Assembly (NCBI RefSeq): GCF_000383095.1
Contig: NZ_AORL01000019.1
Coordinates: 186,001 to 250,000 of the forward strand
Length of the DNA stretch: 64,000 nt
Direction of reading: 5' to 3'
DNA from: Sphingomonas sp. PR090111-T3T-6A
GTDB taxonomy: Bacteria > Pseudomonadota > Alphaproteobacteria > Sphingomonadales > Sphingomonadaceae
Shown one piece after another: positions 34,696 through 44,209 of this stretch. The first letter of the stretch is position 1. Each line of letters starts with the position of its first letter. The position numbers and the translations under genes are program-made. The notes below the pieces were generated by a model. The model saw only the letters and a list, made by a program, of their open reading frames with translations, had not been told where the DNA came from and did not search any database.

Positions 34696-36287
34696 CACTG
34701 CGCCGCCCGGTCCATCGAGACGAGCACCACGTCGTTGCTGCGCATCGGCAGCTCGACGCTCGTGCGCCCGTCCGCGCCGACCTCTACGGTGCGGTCGATC
34801 TCGGGCGTGTCGCGCGTCAGATCCTGCAACTGGCGGAGCTGCTTGGCGTCGAGGTTCTTGGGCATCCCCATGTCGATATAGGCCGAATAGGCGTCGTTGT
34901 GGCGATAGCCGGTCCGGTAGGCGCGCAAATGGTAGCGGCCGGGCGCGAGGTGCGCGAAGGCGAGCTTCGCCGTCGGCGCGGGCGCGTTGGGGACGAGGTG
35001 GGTGTAGAAGGGGCGGTTGCTGACCGACTGCTTCGGCTGCTGCCAGTCCCAGACGAGCGCGGTGGTGCGCGTGCCATCGGTCGCGGCCATCACCTGCGTG
35101 TCGGTGACGGGAATGGCGCGGCCCTTGATCGCGTTCAGATATTTGTAGGCGAAGAAGGCCGGCTTGCGGATGCCCTCGCGGTTCAGGAGGCCGAAGCCGC
35201 CATGGAAGGGCGTTGGCGGCGGGCCGGGCTCCTCGAACAGGTCGGTGTAGGTCCAGTAGCTCATGCCCTGCGCCACGCCCTCCACCGCCTTGAGGCGCGA
35301 GAGGATATAGGGGGCGCTTACATAGCTGTCGTGGACGGCGTCGCGCGGGGTGTAGCTGGTGCTCCACTCGGTGAAGTAGAGCGGCAGCGTCGGGAAGGCC
35401 GACGCCGCAATCTGGGCGCGCACCTTGCGGACGTCGGAAATCACGGCCTGCGGATCGGCGGAGAGCTTGGTGTCGCTCTCGCCCTTCTCGTCGAGGAAGC
35501 CGCCGTCGACGCCATAGCTGTGGGTGGTGACGAAATCGATCGGCGCGCCGGATTTCGCGACATGCGCGAGGAACTCCGGCACCCACGCCGCGCCCGCCGT
35601 GGACGGGCCGCCGACCTGGAGATCGGGGTCGATCGCCTTGATGGTGCGGGCGGTCAGATCATAGAGGTCGAAATAGGCCTTTTGGTCGCCACCTTCCCAG
35701 AAGCCGCTGAGATTGGGCTCGTTCCACACCTCGAAATACCAGCGGCGCACCTCGTCCACGCCATAGCGCTGCTGCTCACGCCGGACGAAGGCGTCGACCA
35801 GCGCGCGCCACGCCTCGGGCTTGGGATGCGAGGTGTTGCCCTTCCAGTAGAAGATGCTGTTGGACGAGGTGGCGAGCGCCTGCGGGGTGAAGCCCAGCTC
35901 CACGAAGGGGCGGATGCCCTTGGAGAGCAGATCGTCGTAGAGTTCGTCGATCTTCGTCCAGTCATAGCGGGTCACGCCATTCTCGACGCGCACCGTGCCC
36001 AGCACGTCGTGGAAGATCGCGTGGAAGCGGAGATAGCGGAAGCCGAGCTCGTCCACCGCCGTCTTGAGCTGGGCCTGCGAGTCCGGCCGGATCAGCGTGC
36101 CCGGATAGTCCGAGCCGACGGAGAGATCGTAGAAGCGGTCGACCGGCTTCTGCGCGCGGGCGACGTCGATGTCGATCGCACGTTCGGCGGGCGCGGCCAT
36201 CGCAGGCGAAAGGGGAAGCAGCGCGGAGGCTGCGAGCGCCATTCGCCAGACCCGATGATGTGCCCCCCGGCCGCGCTGATCCCGCAT
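34695..36287 (-). CDS. Exported glycoside hydrolase family 39 (beta-xylosidase type)
   Basis: 530 residues with a Sec signal peptide (VWRMALAASALLPLSPAMAAP). The clan-A TIM barrel shows the acid/base glutamate in WYFEVWNEPNLSGFW (Glu190) and the nucleophile in LYFTEWSTSYT (Glu307), plus HSYGVDGG and SYWTYTDLFEEPG. The C-terminal beta domain carries YHLRAYRTGYRHNDAYSAY. GH39 members are mostly beta-xylosidases or iduronidases; the neighbours favour xylan. The start ATG 36287 has GGGAGAA 5 bases upstream; an ATG further upstream in frame was rejected for lack of a site and signal. It lies 71 bases after the TonB-dependent receptor gene. Confidence 0.93.
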   Translation of the reverse strand: MRDQRGRGAHHRVWRMALAASALLPLSPAMAAPAERAIDIDVARAQKPVDRFYDLSVGSDYPGTLIRPDSQAQLKTAVDELGFRYLRFHAIFHDVLGTVRVENGVTRYDWTKIDELYDDLLSKGIRPFVELGFTPQALATSSNSIFYWKGNTSHPKPEAWRALVDAFVRREQQRYGVDEVRRWYFEVWNEPNLSGFWEGGDQKAYFDLYDLTARTIKAIDPDLQVGGPSTAGAAWVPEFLAHVAKSGAPIDFVTTHSYGVDGGFLDEKGESDTKLSADPQAVISDVRKVRAQIAASAFPTLPLYFTEWSTSYTPRDAVHDSYVSAPYILSRLKAVEGVAQGMSYWTYTDLFEEPGPPPTPFHGGFGLLNREGIRKPAFFAYKYLNAIKGRAIPVTDTQVMAATDGTRTTALVWDWQQPKQSVSNRPFYTHLVPNAPAPTAKLAFAHLAPGRYHLRAYRTGYRHNDAYSAYIDMGMPKNLDAKQLRQLQDLTRDTPEIDRTVEVGADGRTSVELPMRSNDVVLVSMDRAAQ

Positions 36288-36358
36288 ATATTCTCCCGTT
36301 CGATGATGGAGCGGCGGCGGCACGCCCCGAACGGGACGGCCGCCGCCGGAAGCCGGCC

Positions 36359-39349
36359 TCAGAAGGTGAGGCGCACCGTCGCCGTGTAGCGGCGGTCGGA
36401 GACGAACCAGGCGCGGCCCATCAGGCCGATCGACTGCTTCATCAGCACGCGGTTGGTGGCGTTGGTGAGGTTCTGCGCCTCGACGCCCATCGAAATCTTG
36501 TCGTTCAGGAACTTGAAGAAGATCGATCCGTCAAGCTGGCCGTAGGCGGCGTTGTAGACCGGGAGCCCCCACACCACGCAGTGCGCGTTCGCCGCCGTGT
36601 CGCACTGCACGCCGTTCGGTGTGATCGGCGAACCGTCCGAACCCTGCGTGCCGTTGACGTTGGTCGAGAGCAGGTAGCGGCTGCGCCAGTTGTAGGCGAG
36701 ACGCAGCGAGACGATGGCCTTCTCGTAATAGCCGGTCAGGTTGTAGCTGTACTTCGACAGGCCTTCGAGCGGCAGCCTGCCGAAGATCGCGCCGTTGGTG
36801 TCCACGCCGTTGGCCGACACGAACGCCGCGCTGTTCGACTGGAGGCTCGACAGGTTCACCTTGGTGCTGCTGTCCACATAGGTGAAGTTCGACGTGATAC
36901 CGAACCCGCTCAGCCAGCCGGGCAGGAAGGTGAAGGCCTGATTGTAGCCGAGTTCGAGGCCCTTGATGTTCGCCGTGCCGACATTCTGCGGCGCGGTGAG
37001 ATTATAGGTCACGCCTGCGAACTCGTACGGCGTGGTGACGTTGCGGATGATGTTCGTCAGATGCTTGTAGAACACCGTGCCCGTCAGCGAGCTGGCCTTG
37101 CCGAAATACCATTCCAGCGCCCCGTCGAGCTGGGTCGATCGGGTGGGCTTGAGGTTCGGATTGCCCGAGGCCGTCGAGTTGAAGGTGTAGTTGCCGGTCG
37201 TCTGGTCATAGGCGGCCGACAGCGGCGTGTAGGCCTGCAAGGTGTTGAAATCCGGCCGGGTCATCGCGCGGGCCGCGGCGAAGCGGGCCTGCAGGGTCGG
37301 CGTGATCTTGTAGAGCAGGTTCAGGCTCGGCAGGAAATCGTCATAATGGTTTTTGGCGGTGATGGCCTGCGCCGTGCCGTCGAACACGGGGCCGCCCGGA
37401 GGCGCACCGGTGATGGGCGGCGGCTCGACCACGAAGCCGCTGGCGTTGTTCGTCGTATGGACCCAGCGCAGGCCGACATTGCCGCTCAGCGGTATATTGA
37501 GGCTGTCGAAGTCGAACTTCAGCGAGCCATAGGCCGCATAGGTCCGCTCGCGCTGGAAGTTGCGCTGCGCGTCGCCGAAGGCGGAAAGCGCGAAGGCCGG
37601 GCAGGCGGAGGCCGGGTTGATCTGCTCGCAGAGCTGCGTCGCGATGTCGTGGAGCGCGTAATAGGTGCCCGGATAGCCATTGGCCTGAGACGCCGCCGGG
37701 AAGATGACGCTCATCGGCACATTGGCGCCGCCATGGTAGAAATTGCTGCCGAAGTTGAAGTCTTGGCTCGCCAGCGGGAACTGGTCGAGATAGGCCAGCG
37801 TCGGGAGCTGCCAGCCGAGCTGCCAGGTCTGGCTGATCGCCTGCCAGTTGTAGGGTGCCTGCTGGTTGTCGGCGTTGGTCCGCGTGACGCGGCCGCCGAA
37901 GTGGAAGCTCTTCAGGATGCCGCCGGTGTCGAGGTCATAATCGGCATCGGCGCGCCACGCCCACTCGTTCGCGACGTTCTTGGTGCGCTCGTCCATCGTG
38001 AACGCCCAATAATAGTTGGCCGCGTTGTCCAGATAGTTCTGGTCGACCGTGACGCTGGGCACGCCGTGCGTCAGGTCCACCGTCTGGCCGGGCAGGTTCA
38101 CACCAGTCGCGACCGTGGAATCGAGGCCGTTGTTGGTGGCGTGGACATGCTGCATGTCGAACCGCAGCGTCAGGCGCTCGGTCGGGCGCCACTTGATGTT
38201 GCCCGAGATGTCGGTGGTGTTGGAGCGCTGGTCGGCGCTGCGCACGTCGTCGTTGAACGGCATTCCGCCGTCCGCCGGGTTCGGATCGGTCTCGTCGCCC
38301 TTCTGGAAGACGCCGTTGTCGTCGAACTGGAACTGCGTGCCGGCGGCCGGCACGATGTTATACGGGTTGGTCTGCGCGAAGATCGCGTGCTCGTCCCAAT
38401 GGAATTTGTAGCGCGACTGGAAGAAGGTGGCGGACACGTCGAGATTGTCGGCCGGCTTCCACTGCACCGCGCCATAGGCGCCGAAGCGCTGGCGGGTGAA
38501 GTCGAGCTGGCGCCAGTCGATGCCCTTGGGGATGTAGACCGTCTTGCCGTCCACGAGATCCTGACGCGGATAATAGGGCTCGACCTGGATGCCGTCGGTG
38601 CGCGTCGCGCTGCGGGAATAGGCGACGTCGGCCAGCACGCCGATCTCGCCGATCGGGGTCTGCCAGCGGTTCGAATAGAGCGCGGAGAAGGACGGTTCGA
38701 GCTGGTTGCGCAGATCGCCCAGCGTGCCCGAGGCGGAGACGCTGAACACCTCGCCCTTGCTGTCGAACGGCATCCGCGTGCGCAGGTTGACGAGGCCGCC
38801 GATGCCGCCCTCGATCAGATCGGCCGAGGGGTTCTTGTAGACGTCGACGCCGGCGAGCAGCTCGGGCGGCACATCCTCGAAGCTCAGCGTGCGGCCGCCA
38901 TTGGCGCTGAACGCGTCGCGGCCGTTCAGCTCGGAGCGCACGAAGGTGAGGCCGCGCACGTTCACGCCCGAGCCTTCGACCGAGAAGTGATCCGGGTCCG
39001 CGCGCGAGATGAAGTGGTCGATGGTGACGCCGGTGATGCGCTGGAGCGTCTCGGTCACGCTGCGGTCGGGCAGCTTGCCGATGTCGTCCGAATTGATCGA
39101 GTCGACGATCTGGTCGGCATGGCGCTTGATGCCGAGGGCAGAGTCGATCGAGGCGCGCTGGCCGGTGACGACGATCTCGCTCTGCGTCGGCTGGCCGCCG
39201 CCCTGCGGCGTGGTGGCAGCGCTGTCAGTGGATTGGGCGAGAGCGGTACCAGGAAAGCACGCGGCCACGACGGCAATGGAGGCTCCCGCACGCAGCAGGC
39301 TTCGCGGCGATCGCGTCCAAAGGGCGCGCGCAAAACTATGAGTATTCAT
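36359..39349 (-). CDS. TonB-dependent outer-membrane receptor, sugar-uptake type
   Basis: 996 residues. A signal peptide (about residues 15-38, ending GTALAQS) leads to the TonB box region EIVVTGQRASIDSALGIKR. The plug follows (IVDSINSDDIGKLPDRSVTETLQRITGV, seen as its characteristic DIGKLPD...ITG elements), then a 22-strand barrel ending with the aromatic terminus RRYTATVRLTF. The plug and barrel resemble the receptor type that Caulobacter, Xanthomonas and Sphingomonas use for plant oligosaccharides. The start ATG 39349 has GAGGAGGGGAG upstream. It is the first gene of the operon with GH39, GH43 and GH3, and a LacI-type operator lies 66 bases before it. Substrate is inferred to be xylo-oligosaccharide. 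Confidence 0.94.
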   Translation of the reverse strand: MNTHSFARALWTRSPRSLLRAGASIAVVAACFPGTALAQSTDSAATTPQGGGQPTQSEIVVTGQRASIDSALGIKRHADQIVDSINSDDIGKLPDRSVTETLQRITGVTIDHFISRADPDHFSVEGSGVNVRGLTFVRSELNGRDAFSANGGRTLSFEDVPPELLAGVDVYKNPSADLIEGGIGGLVNLRTRMPFDSKGEVFSVSASGTLGDLRNQLEPSFSALYSNRWQTPIGEIGVLADVAYSRSATRTDGIQVEPYYPRQDLVDGKTVYIPKGIDWRQLDFTRQRFGAYGAVQWKPADNLDVSATFFQSRYKFHWDEHAIFAQTNPYNIVPAAGTQFQFDDNGVFQKGDETDPNPADGGMPFNDDVRSADQRSNTTDISGNIKWRPTERLTLRFDMQHVHATNNGLDSTVATGVNLPGQTVDLTHGVPSVTVDQNYLDNAANYYWAFTMDERTKNVANEWAWRADADYDLDTGGILKSFHFGGRVTRTNADNQQAPYNWQAISQTWQLGWQLPTLAYLDQFPLASQDFNFGSNFYHGGANVPMSVIFPAASQANGYPGTYYALHDIATQLCEQINPASACPAFALSAFGDAQRNFQRERTYAAYGSLKFDFDSLNIPLSGNVGLRWVHTTNNASGFVVEPPPITGAPPGGPVFDGTAQAITAKNHYDDFLPSLNLLYKITPTLQARFAAARAMTRPDFNTLQAYTPLSAAYDQTTGNYTFNSTASGNPNLKPTRSTQLDGALEWYFGKASSLTGTVFYKHLTNIIRNVTTPYEFAGVTYNLTAPQNVGTANIKGLELGYNQAFTFLPGWLSGFGITSNFTYVDSSTKVNLSSLQSNSAAFVSANGVDTNGAIFGRLPLEGLSKYSYNLTGYYEKAIVSLRLAYNWRSRYLLSTNVNGTQGSDGSPITPNGVQCDTAANAHCVVWGLPVYNAAYGQLDGSIFFKFLNDKISMGVEAQNLTNATNRVLMKQSIGLMGRAWFVSDRRYTATVRLTF

Positions 39350-39414
39350 CGATTCTCCCCTCCTCTGTGTTTTCATTTTTAAAAGCCACATTTGTCAGAC
39401 TTTATTGAGGGTAT

Positions 39415-39428
39415 TGATAGCGCTATCA
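39415..39428. promoter_or_regulatory. LacI-family operator, perfect palindrome
   Basis: TGATAGCGCTATCA, 14 bases with central GC, in the AT-rich promoter region of the TonB-dependent receptor gene. The position and symmetry are typical for repression by a LacI-type regulator relieved by a sugar. The same core recurs at 59065-59078. Confidence 0.75.
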
Positions 39429-39558
39429 GCTATCGTGCTGTCAAGGGGTTAGGGCAAAGTCCGGGCCAAGGCGGATTTATCAGCTTATTTGAAGGATTTG
39501 TCAGTCATAACTGGACTAGCGTCGCGGCGATCGACTTGGAGAAATGTCGCCGCGTCGT

Positions 39559-40455
39559 TCAGAAAGCGCGATGACCGGCAAAGCGACGCGCGACCCAGTC
39601 GATGAACAGACGCACGCGCGGGGAAAGCTGCCGGTTGCGGGGATAGAGCACCGAGACGGGGGCGGAAGGGACGGGATAAGTTTCCAGAACGCGCACCAGC
39701 CGTCCTTCGGCGAGATCGCGCTCGATATGGAACAGCGGCATTTGCGCGAGGCCCAGCCCGAGCAGGACGCCGTCGCGGAAACTCTCCGTGCCGGTCACCG
39801 AGAAAGGGGCGGGGACGTTGATCCGCGCCAAGCCGCCTCGCTGCTCGAATTCGAATGGTGTCAGCGCGCCGGTCGTGATCGCGCGAATGCCGACGGTGCG
39901 GTGGCGGACGAGATCCTCCGGCGTCTGCGGTGTGGCGTGGCGTGCGAGATAGGCGGGCGCCGCGCAGGTGATCCGGCCGAGCGTCGTCACTGTGCGCGCG
40001 ACAAGATCGCTGTCGGGCAGCGCGCCATAACGCAGCACGCAGTCGACGCCCTCGCGCACCACATCGACCCAGCGGTCGCTCTCGCTCATCGCGATCTCGA
40101 TCCCCGGATGCTGATCCAGGAAATCGGGCAGGCCGGGGATGACGAAATGGCGCGCGATCGTGCCCTGCACCTCGATCCGCAGCATCCCTTTCGGGACGGC
40201 TCCGAGAAAGGCGCCCTCCGCATCCTCCACATCGTCGAGGATCGCGATGCAGCGCTGATAATAGGCCTCGCCGTCGAGCGTAGGCCGGACCGTGCGCGTA
40301 GTGCGCTGGAGAAGGCGGACACCGAGCCGCTCCTCCAGCTGCCGGATCACCTGCGTCGCCGTCGAGCGCGGGACGTCGAGATCGTGCGCCGCCTGCGTGA
40401 AACTGCGCCGGTCCACCACCCGCGTGAACAGCCGCATCGCATCCAGCCGGTCCAT
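39559..40455 (-). CDS. LysR-family transcriptional regulator
   Basis: 298 residues. The winged helix-turn-helix is at the N-terminus: DRLDAMRLFTRVVDRRSFTQA, DVPRSTATQVIRQLEERLGVRLLQRTTRTVRPT (shown in parts). The substrate-binding domain of the CrgA-like type follows, with GMLRIEVQGTIARHFVIP and GVDCVLRYGALPDSDL. It is divergent from the short-chain dehydrogenase gene, with about 118 bases between, the usual layout for LysR control of the neighbour. Confidence 0.93.
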   Translation of the reverse strand: MDRLDAMRLFTRVVDRRSFTQAAHDLDVPRSTATQVIRQLEERLGVRLLQRTTRTVRPTLDGEAYYQRCIAILDDVEDAEGAFLGAVPKGMLRIEVQGTIARHFVIPGLPDFLDQHPGIEIAMSESDRWVDVVREGVDCVLRYGALPDSDLVARTVTTLGRITCAAPAYLARHATPQTPEDLVRHRTVGIRAITTGALTPFEFEQRGGLARINVPAPFSVTGTESFRDGVLLGLGLAQMPLFHIERDLAEGRLVRVLETYPVPSAPVSVLYPRNRQLSPRVRLFIDWVARRFAGHRAF

Positions 40456-40573
40456 CTATTATTCCATATTTGCGAACAGTGTCGCTGCTTCTAGCGGGAT
40501 TATCTTTCCGTCTCCAGAGGGCATCTGGGTCACGTCGATCGGCGGGCGATCGATGCGAACCAGGAGAACGGCC

Positions 40574-41314
40574 ATGGATACGGGCAAGAACAAGGTTGCG
40601 ATCGTCACCGGCGCCTCGCGGGGCATCGGCGCGGCGATCGCGGAGCGGCTGGCGGCGGATGGCTTCACCGTGGTGGTCAACTATGCCGGCAACGCCACCG
40701 AGGCGGAGGCGCTCGTCGCCCGGATCGAGGCGGCCGGGGGCAAGGCGATCTCCGCTCAGGCCGACGTCAGCGATCCGGTCGCCGTCGCGCGCCTGTTCGA
40801 CGCGACGCAGGCGGCGTTCGGGGGCGTCGACGTGCTGGTCAACAATGCCGGCATCATGAAGCTCGCGACCCTTGCCGACAGCGACGATGCGCTGTTCGAC
40901 ACACAGGTGGCGATCAATCTCAAGGGCGTGTTCAACACGCTGCGCGAGGCGGCCAGGCGGCTGCGCGAGGGCGGACGGATCATCAACCTGTCGTCGAGTG
41001 TGGTCGGGCTCCGGCCGGCCTCCTATGCGGTCTATGCCGCCACCAAGGCGGGCGTCGAGGCGATGACGCATGTCCTCACCAAGGAGCTGCGCGGCCGCAA
41101 CATTACGGTCAACGCGATCGCGCCGGGGCCGACGGCCACCGCCCTGTTCCTCGACGGCAAGCCGCAGGCGGTGATCGACACGCTGACCAAGGCCGCCCCA
41201 CTCGAACGGCTCGGCCAGCCCGAGGACATCGCGGGCGCCGTCGCCTTCCTCGCCGGCCCGGACGGCGGCTGGATCAACGGCCAGGTGCTGCGCGCGAACG
41301 GCGGGATCATCTGA
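40574..41314 (+). CDS. Short-chain dehydrogenase/reductase (SDR), probably NAD(P)H-dependent
   Basis: 246 residues, classical SDR. The nucleotide-binding motif is VAIVTGASRGIGAAIAERL, followed by VNNAGIM. The catalytic residues are the Ser in INLSSSVVG and YAVYAATKAG (Tyr and Lys). The C-terminal part has ELRGRNITVNAIAPGPTATALF and GGWINGQVL, as in ketoreductases of the FabG/3-oxoacyl or sugar type. Substrate not assignable. The start at ATG 40574 follows CAGGAGAA; the 94 upstream in-frame residues are antisense to the LysR gene and were rejected. The second SDR follows by 34 bases. Confidence 0.92.
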   Translation: MDTGKNKVAIVTGASRGIGAAIAERLAADGFTVVVNYAGNATEAEALVARIEAAGGKAISAQADVSDPVAVARLFDATQAAFGGVDVLVNNAGIMKLATLADSDDALFDTQVAINLKGVFNTLREAARRLREGGRIINLSSSVVGLRPASYAVYAATKAGVEAMTHVLTKELRGRNITVNAIAPGPTATALFLDGKPQAVIDTLTKAAPLERLGQPEDIAGAVAFLAGPDGGWINGQVLRANGGII

Positions 41315-41348
41315 AGCCTCCCCTCCTCATGCCGAAAGGATTTTCCCC

Positions 41349-42242
41349 ATGTCGAACAAGATCATCCTCATCACCGGCGCTTCCAGCGGCTTCGGCCGCC
41401 TGACCGCCGAAGCGCTCGCGCGGGCGGGGCACACGGTCTACGCCTCGATGCGCGACATTGCGGGCCGCAACGCGGCGAACGCCGCGGAGATGGCCGCGAT
41501 CGAGGGCAGCGACCTGCGGCCGATCGAACTGGACGTCCAGTCCGAGGCGTCCGTCGAGGCGGCGGTCGCCCGCATTATCGCCGCGAGCGGGCGCATCGAC
41601 GTGCTCGTCCACAATGCCGGTCACATGATGTTCGGCCCGGCCGAGAGCTTCACGCCCGAGCAGTTCGCCCAGCAATATGACGTAAACGTGCTCGGCACGC
41701 AGCGCGTCAATCGCGCGGTGCTGCTCCATATGCGCGCGGCGAGGCGGGGGCTTCTGATGTGGATCTCCAGCTCCAGCTCGGCGGGCGGCACGCCGCCTTA
41801 TCTGGCGCCTTATTTCGCCGCCAAGGCCGCGATGGACGCGCTGGCGGTGCAATATGCGCGGGAACTCGCCCGCTGGGGCATCGAGACGACGATCGTGGTG
41901 CCGGGCGCCTTCACCAGGGGCACCAACCACTTCGCCCATTCCGGCAGGCCCGCGGACACCGAGCGCCTCAACGCTTATGAGACCGGCCCCTACAAGGGCT
42001 TCGGCGAGCAGATACAGGAGGCGTTCGCGGCAATCGTGCCCGACGATGCCGATCCGGCGGACGTCGCGGAGCGGATCGTCGAGGCGGCCGGTATGGATTT
42101 CGGAACCCGACCGTTCCGCATCCATGTCGATCCGAGCCAGGATGGCGCGGATGTCGGCTTTACTGTGCTCGACCGTCTGCGCGCCGAGATGCTCCACCGG
42201 GTCGGGATGTCCGATCTGCTCCATCCGGCTAGGCTCGCCTGA
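41349..42242 (+). CDS. Short-chain dehydrogenase/reductase (SDR), second of a pair
   Basis: 297 residues. Motifs: IILITGASSGFGRLTAEALARAG for the cofactor (no charged residue at the strand-2 end typical of strict NAD use), HNAGHMMFGPAE, the Ser in WISSSSSAGGTPP and YLAPYFAAKAAMDALAV with the catalytic Tyr and Lys. ELARWGIETTIVVPGAFT is the usual helix-strand after the active site. It is longer than its neighbour by a C-terminal region that could shape the substrate pocket. AAAGGA lies before ATG 41349. The two SDR genes and the divergent LysR gene form a likely regulated unit. Confidence 0.92.
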   Translation: MSNKIILITGASSGFGRLTAEALARAGHTVYASMRDIAGRNAANAAEMAAIEGSDLRPIELDVQSEASVEAAVARIIAASGRIDVLVHNAGHMMFGPAESFTPEQFAQQYDVNVLGTQRVNRAVLLHMRAARRGLLMWISSSSSAGGTPPYLAPYFAAKAAMDALAVQYARELARWGIETTIVVPGAFTRGTNHFAHSGRPADTERLNAYETGPYKGFGEQIQEAFAAIVPDDADPADVAERIVEAAGMDFGTRPFRIHVDPSQDGADVGFTVLDRLRAEMLHRVGMSDLLHPARLA

Positions 42243-42255
42243 ACGGGGCTGTCGG

Positions 42256-42286
42256 CGGCGGGGGTTCGCGGATGCGGCCCCCGCCG
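42256..42286. terminator. Bidirectional hairpin between convergent genes
   Basis: CGGCGGGGG and CCCCCGCCG, perfect 9-base arms with a 13-base loop, between the second SDR gene and the L,D-transpeptidase gene. Placed to serve both directions; no T-run on either side. Confidence 0.6.
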
Positions 42287-42302
42287 TCGTCGTCTGCGCG
42301 GA

Positions 42303-43289
42303 TCAGGGTGTGGGGGCGATCGCGTCCATGATCGTGATCCGCTGGCCCTCCGAGGCGCCGACGCTGGACGCGGTGACGAGAATGGTCGTGCCCGGCCGGA
42401 GCGCCGCCCTGACGGCCGCATAGAAGGCGCGGGGCACGCGGACGCGGTTGATCGTCGCCTCGTCGAGCATGCGCCCGGCATCCTCCTCATGCCCCGGCAG
42501 GCCGAGATAGATCCACTTCGGCTTGCCGTCCCGCGTCGAGGACAGGGTGATGACATGCGAGCCCGGATCGTCGTCGTCGATGATCGCCTTGCTGCGGCCG
42601 ATCTCGATCCCGTTGCGCAGCACGACGATGCGCTGATCCTTCTTGGCGACGATGATCGTGAGCGGGCCGCCGGGCGCGCGTTCCGGCTCCCAGCGATACT
42701 CCAGATCGCTGAGATCCTTCACCGCGGTCGGGTTGCCCTTCGCGTCGATGGGAGCGAGCAGGCTGGCTTCGCTGGTGCGGACGTGATCGACGGCGTCGCC
42801 CATCACCACCACCGTCGCGCCGAGCGTCGTGATCGCGAACAATTGCTTGGAAAAGCCGAAGGGCAGGTGCACGCAGCCATGGCTTTCCGGGTAGCCCGGC
42901 AGGCCGCCCGCGTGGAGCGCGACGCCATCCCAGGTCAGCCGCTGCTGAAAGGGCATGGGTGCGCTGTTGTAGAGGCTGGAGCGGTGGTTGGCGTCCTTCT
43001 GGAGGATGGTGAAAACGCCCGTCGGCGTCTCATGGCCGGCCTTGCCCGAGGAGATCGTCGACACCGCGATGCGGACCCCGTTGCGATACACCGTGGCGAT
43101 CTGGCGTGAGAGGTCGACATAGACGAGCAGCGGCCCTGTCGGCGCGACCTCCGGGGCCCAAACCCACTCGCCGGGTTTCAGATGTTCGGCCTTGCGCGCG
43201 AACTCGGGCGGCGAACTCGCGGTCGCGCCCTGGGCATGGGCGATGGCTGGCAGGGCGAGCGTGGCGAGAATCGTGAGAGCGTAACGCAT
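42303..43289 (-). CDS. Exported L,D-transpeptidase (YkuD family)
   Basis: 328 residues with a Sec signal peptide (MRYALTILATLALPAIAHA). The YkuD catalytic domain (about residues 60-180) carries LLVYVDLSRQIATVYRNGVRI, ISSGKAGHETPTG with its conserved His and the catalytic Cys in SHGCVHLPF. It probably forms 3-3 peptidoglycan cross-links or attaches proteins to the wall. A second C-terminal part of about 130 residues repeats strand-like segments such as LTIIVAKKDQRIVVLRNGIEI, a partial duplication of the catalytic-domain start without the Cys. The start ATG 43289 places the signal peptide at the N-terminus. Confidence 0.92.
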   Translation of the reverse strand: MRYALTILATLALPAIAHAQGATASSPPEFARKAEHLKPGEWVWAPEVAPTGPLLVYVDLSRQIATVYRNGVRIAVSTISSGKAGHETPTGVFTILQKDANHRSSLYNSAPMPFQQRLTWDGVALHAGGLPGYPESHGCVHLPFGFSKQLFAITTLGATVVVMGDAVDHVRTSEASLLAPIDAKGNPTAVKDLSDLEYRWEPERAPGGPLTIIVAKKDQRIVVLRNGIEIGRSKAIIDDDDPGSHVITLSSTRDGKPKWIYLGLPGHEEDAGRMLDEATINRVRVPRAFYAAVRAALRPGTTILVTASSVGASEGQRITIMDAIAPTP

Positions 43290-43488
43290 GGCCGCACTTT
43301 TCGCGGGAGAGCGGATGCGATCAATCCTCTTTTCGCGGGAAGGTGGAAACAAACCTTTCAAGATATCTGAATGAGACAGAGGATTTTATCCCGGTATTCC
43401 ATCAGAATAACGACCCCTACCACTGAGGCCACGGCGAACGGGGGCGCTGCTCACCGGGCTGCCGGAGCCAGAAACAGTGGAGATTCCG

Positions 43489-44151
43489 ATGTCCATCACC
43501 GCCACCCCGACCCCCGGCAAGTCGCTGCTCTCGCCGACCGATCACGCGCTCATCATGATCGACTTCCAGTCGCAGATGGCGTTCGCCACCAAGTCGATCG
43601 ACCCGACCATCCTGCGCAACAACGCGGCGCTCGTCGCCAATGCCGCCGCCGGCTTCAAGGTGCCGACGATCCTCACCACCGTCGCCGAGAAGAGCTTTTC
43701 CGGCCCGATGTTCAGCGAGGTCACCGCGCCTTTCCCCGGTCAGAAGCTGCTCGACCGCACGTCGATGAACACCTGGGAAGACGCCGCCGTGATCGAGGAG
43801 GTCAACCGCATCGGCAAGGAGCGCCTCGTGTTCGCCGGCCTGTGGACGTCGGTCTGTATCGTCGGCCCTGTCGCCTCGGCGATCGATCAGGGCTTCGATG
43901 TCTACTTCATCGCCGATGCGTGCGGCGACATCTCGGCCGAGGCGCATGAGCGTGCGGTGCAGCGCATGATCCAGCTCGGCGCGAAGCCGATGACCTCGCT
44001 CCAGTATCTGCTCGAGCTGCAGCGCGACTGGGCGCGCACCGAAAGCTACGAGTTCACGACCGGCGTCGCGAAGACGTGGGGCGGCGCCTACGGCATCGGC
44101 GTCACCTACGCCAAGACGATGTTCGGCGCCTCCGAAGGGGCGCACGGCTGA
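43489..44151 (+). CDS. Isochorismatase-like cysteine hydrolase
   Basis: 220 residues. The fold is recognised from HALIMIDFQSQMAFA with the catalytic Asp, the Lys-containing region TTVAEKSFSGPM, and LVFAGLWTSVCIVGPVASAI with the nucleophile Cys. Members hydrolyse amides or ureido groups (nicotinamidase, carbamoylase types). The start is ATG 43489, preceded by GGAG at an ideal distance; GTG 43477 would overlap that site. First gene of a same-strand run to 49807. Substrate unknown. Confidence 0.91.
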   Translation: MSITATPTPGKSLLSPTDHALIMIDFQSQMAFATKSIDPTILRNNAALVANAAAGFKVPTILTTVAEKSFSGPMFSEVTAPFPGQKLLDRTSMNTWEDAAVIEEVNRIGKERLVFAGLWTSVCIVGPVASAIDQGFDVYFIADACGDISAEAHERAVQRMIQLGAKPMTSLQYLLELQRDWARTESYEFTTGVAKTWGGAYGIGVTYAKTMFGASEGAHG

Positions 44152-44159
44152 AGCCTCCC

Positions 44160-44183
44160 GCGGGGGCGGTGGACCGCCCCCGC
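44160..44183 (+). terminator. Hairpin after the isochorismatase-like gene
   Basis: GCGGGGGCGG and CCGCCCCCGC, perfect 10-base arms with loop TGGA. It begins 9 bases past the stop and lacks a T-run. It may attenuate rather than stop expression into the XapX gene. Confidence 0.55.
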
Positions 44184-44209
44184 ATCCACATCCGACACGG
44201 AGGCCCTTC

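Noticed and set aside
36260-39382. A plus-strand open frame of about 1040 codons opposite the TonB-dependent receptor gene
   Set aside because: It is antisense to a gene with a complete receptor architecture. Its product is low-complexity, rich in Arg, Gly, Val and Ala with no motif; long antisense frames are expected in GC-rich DNA.
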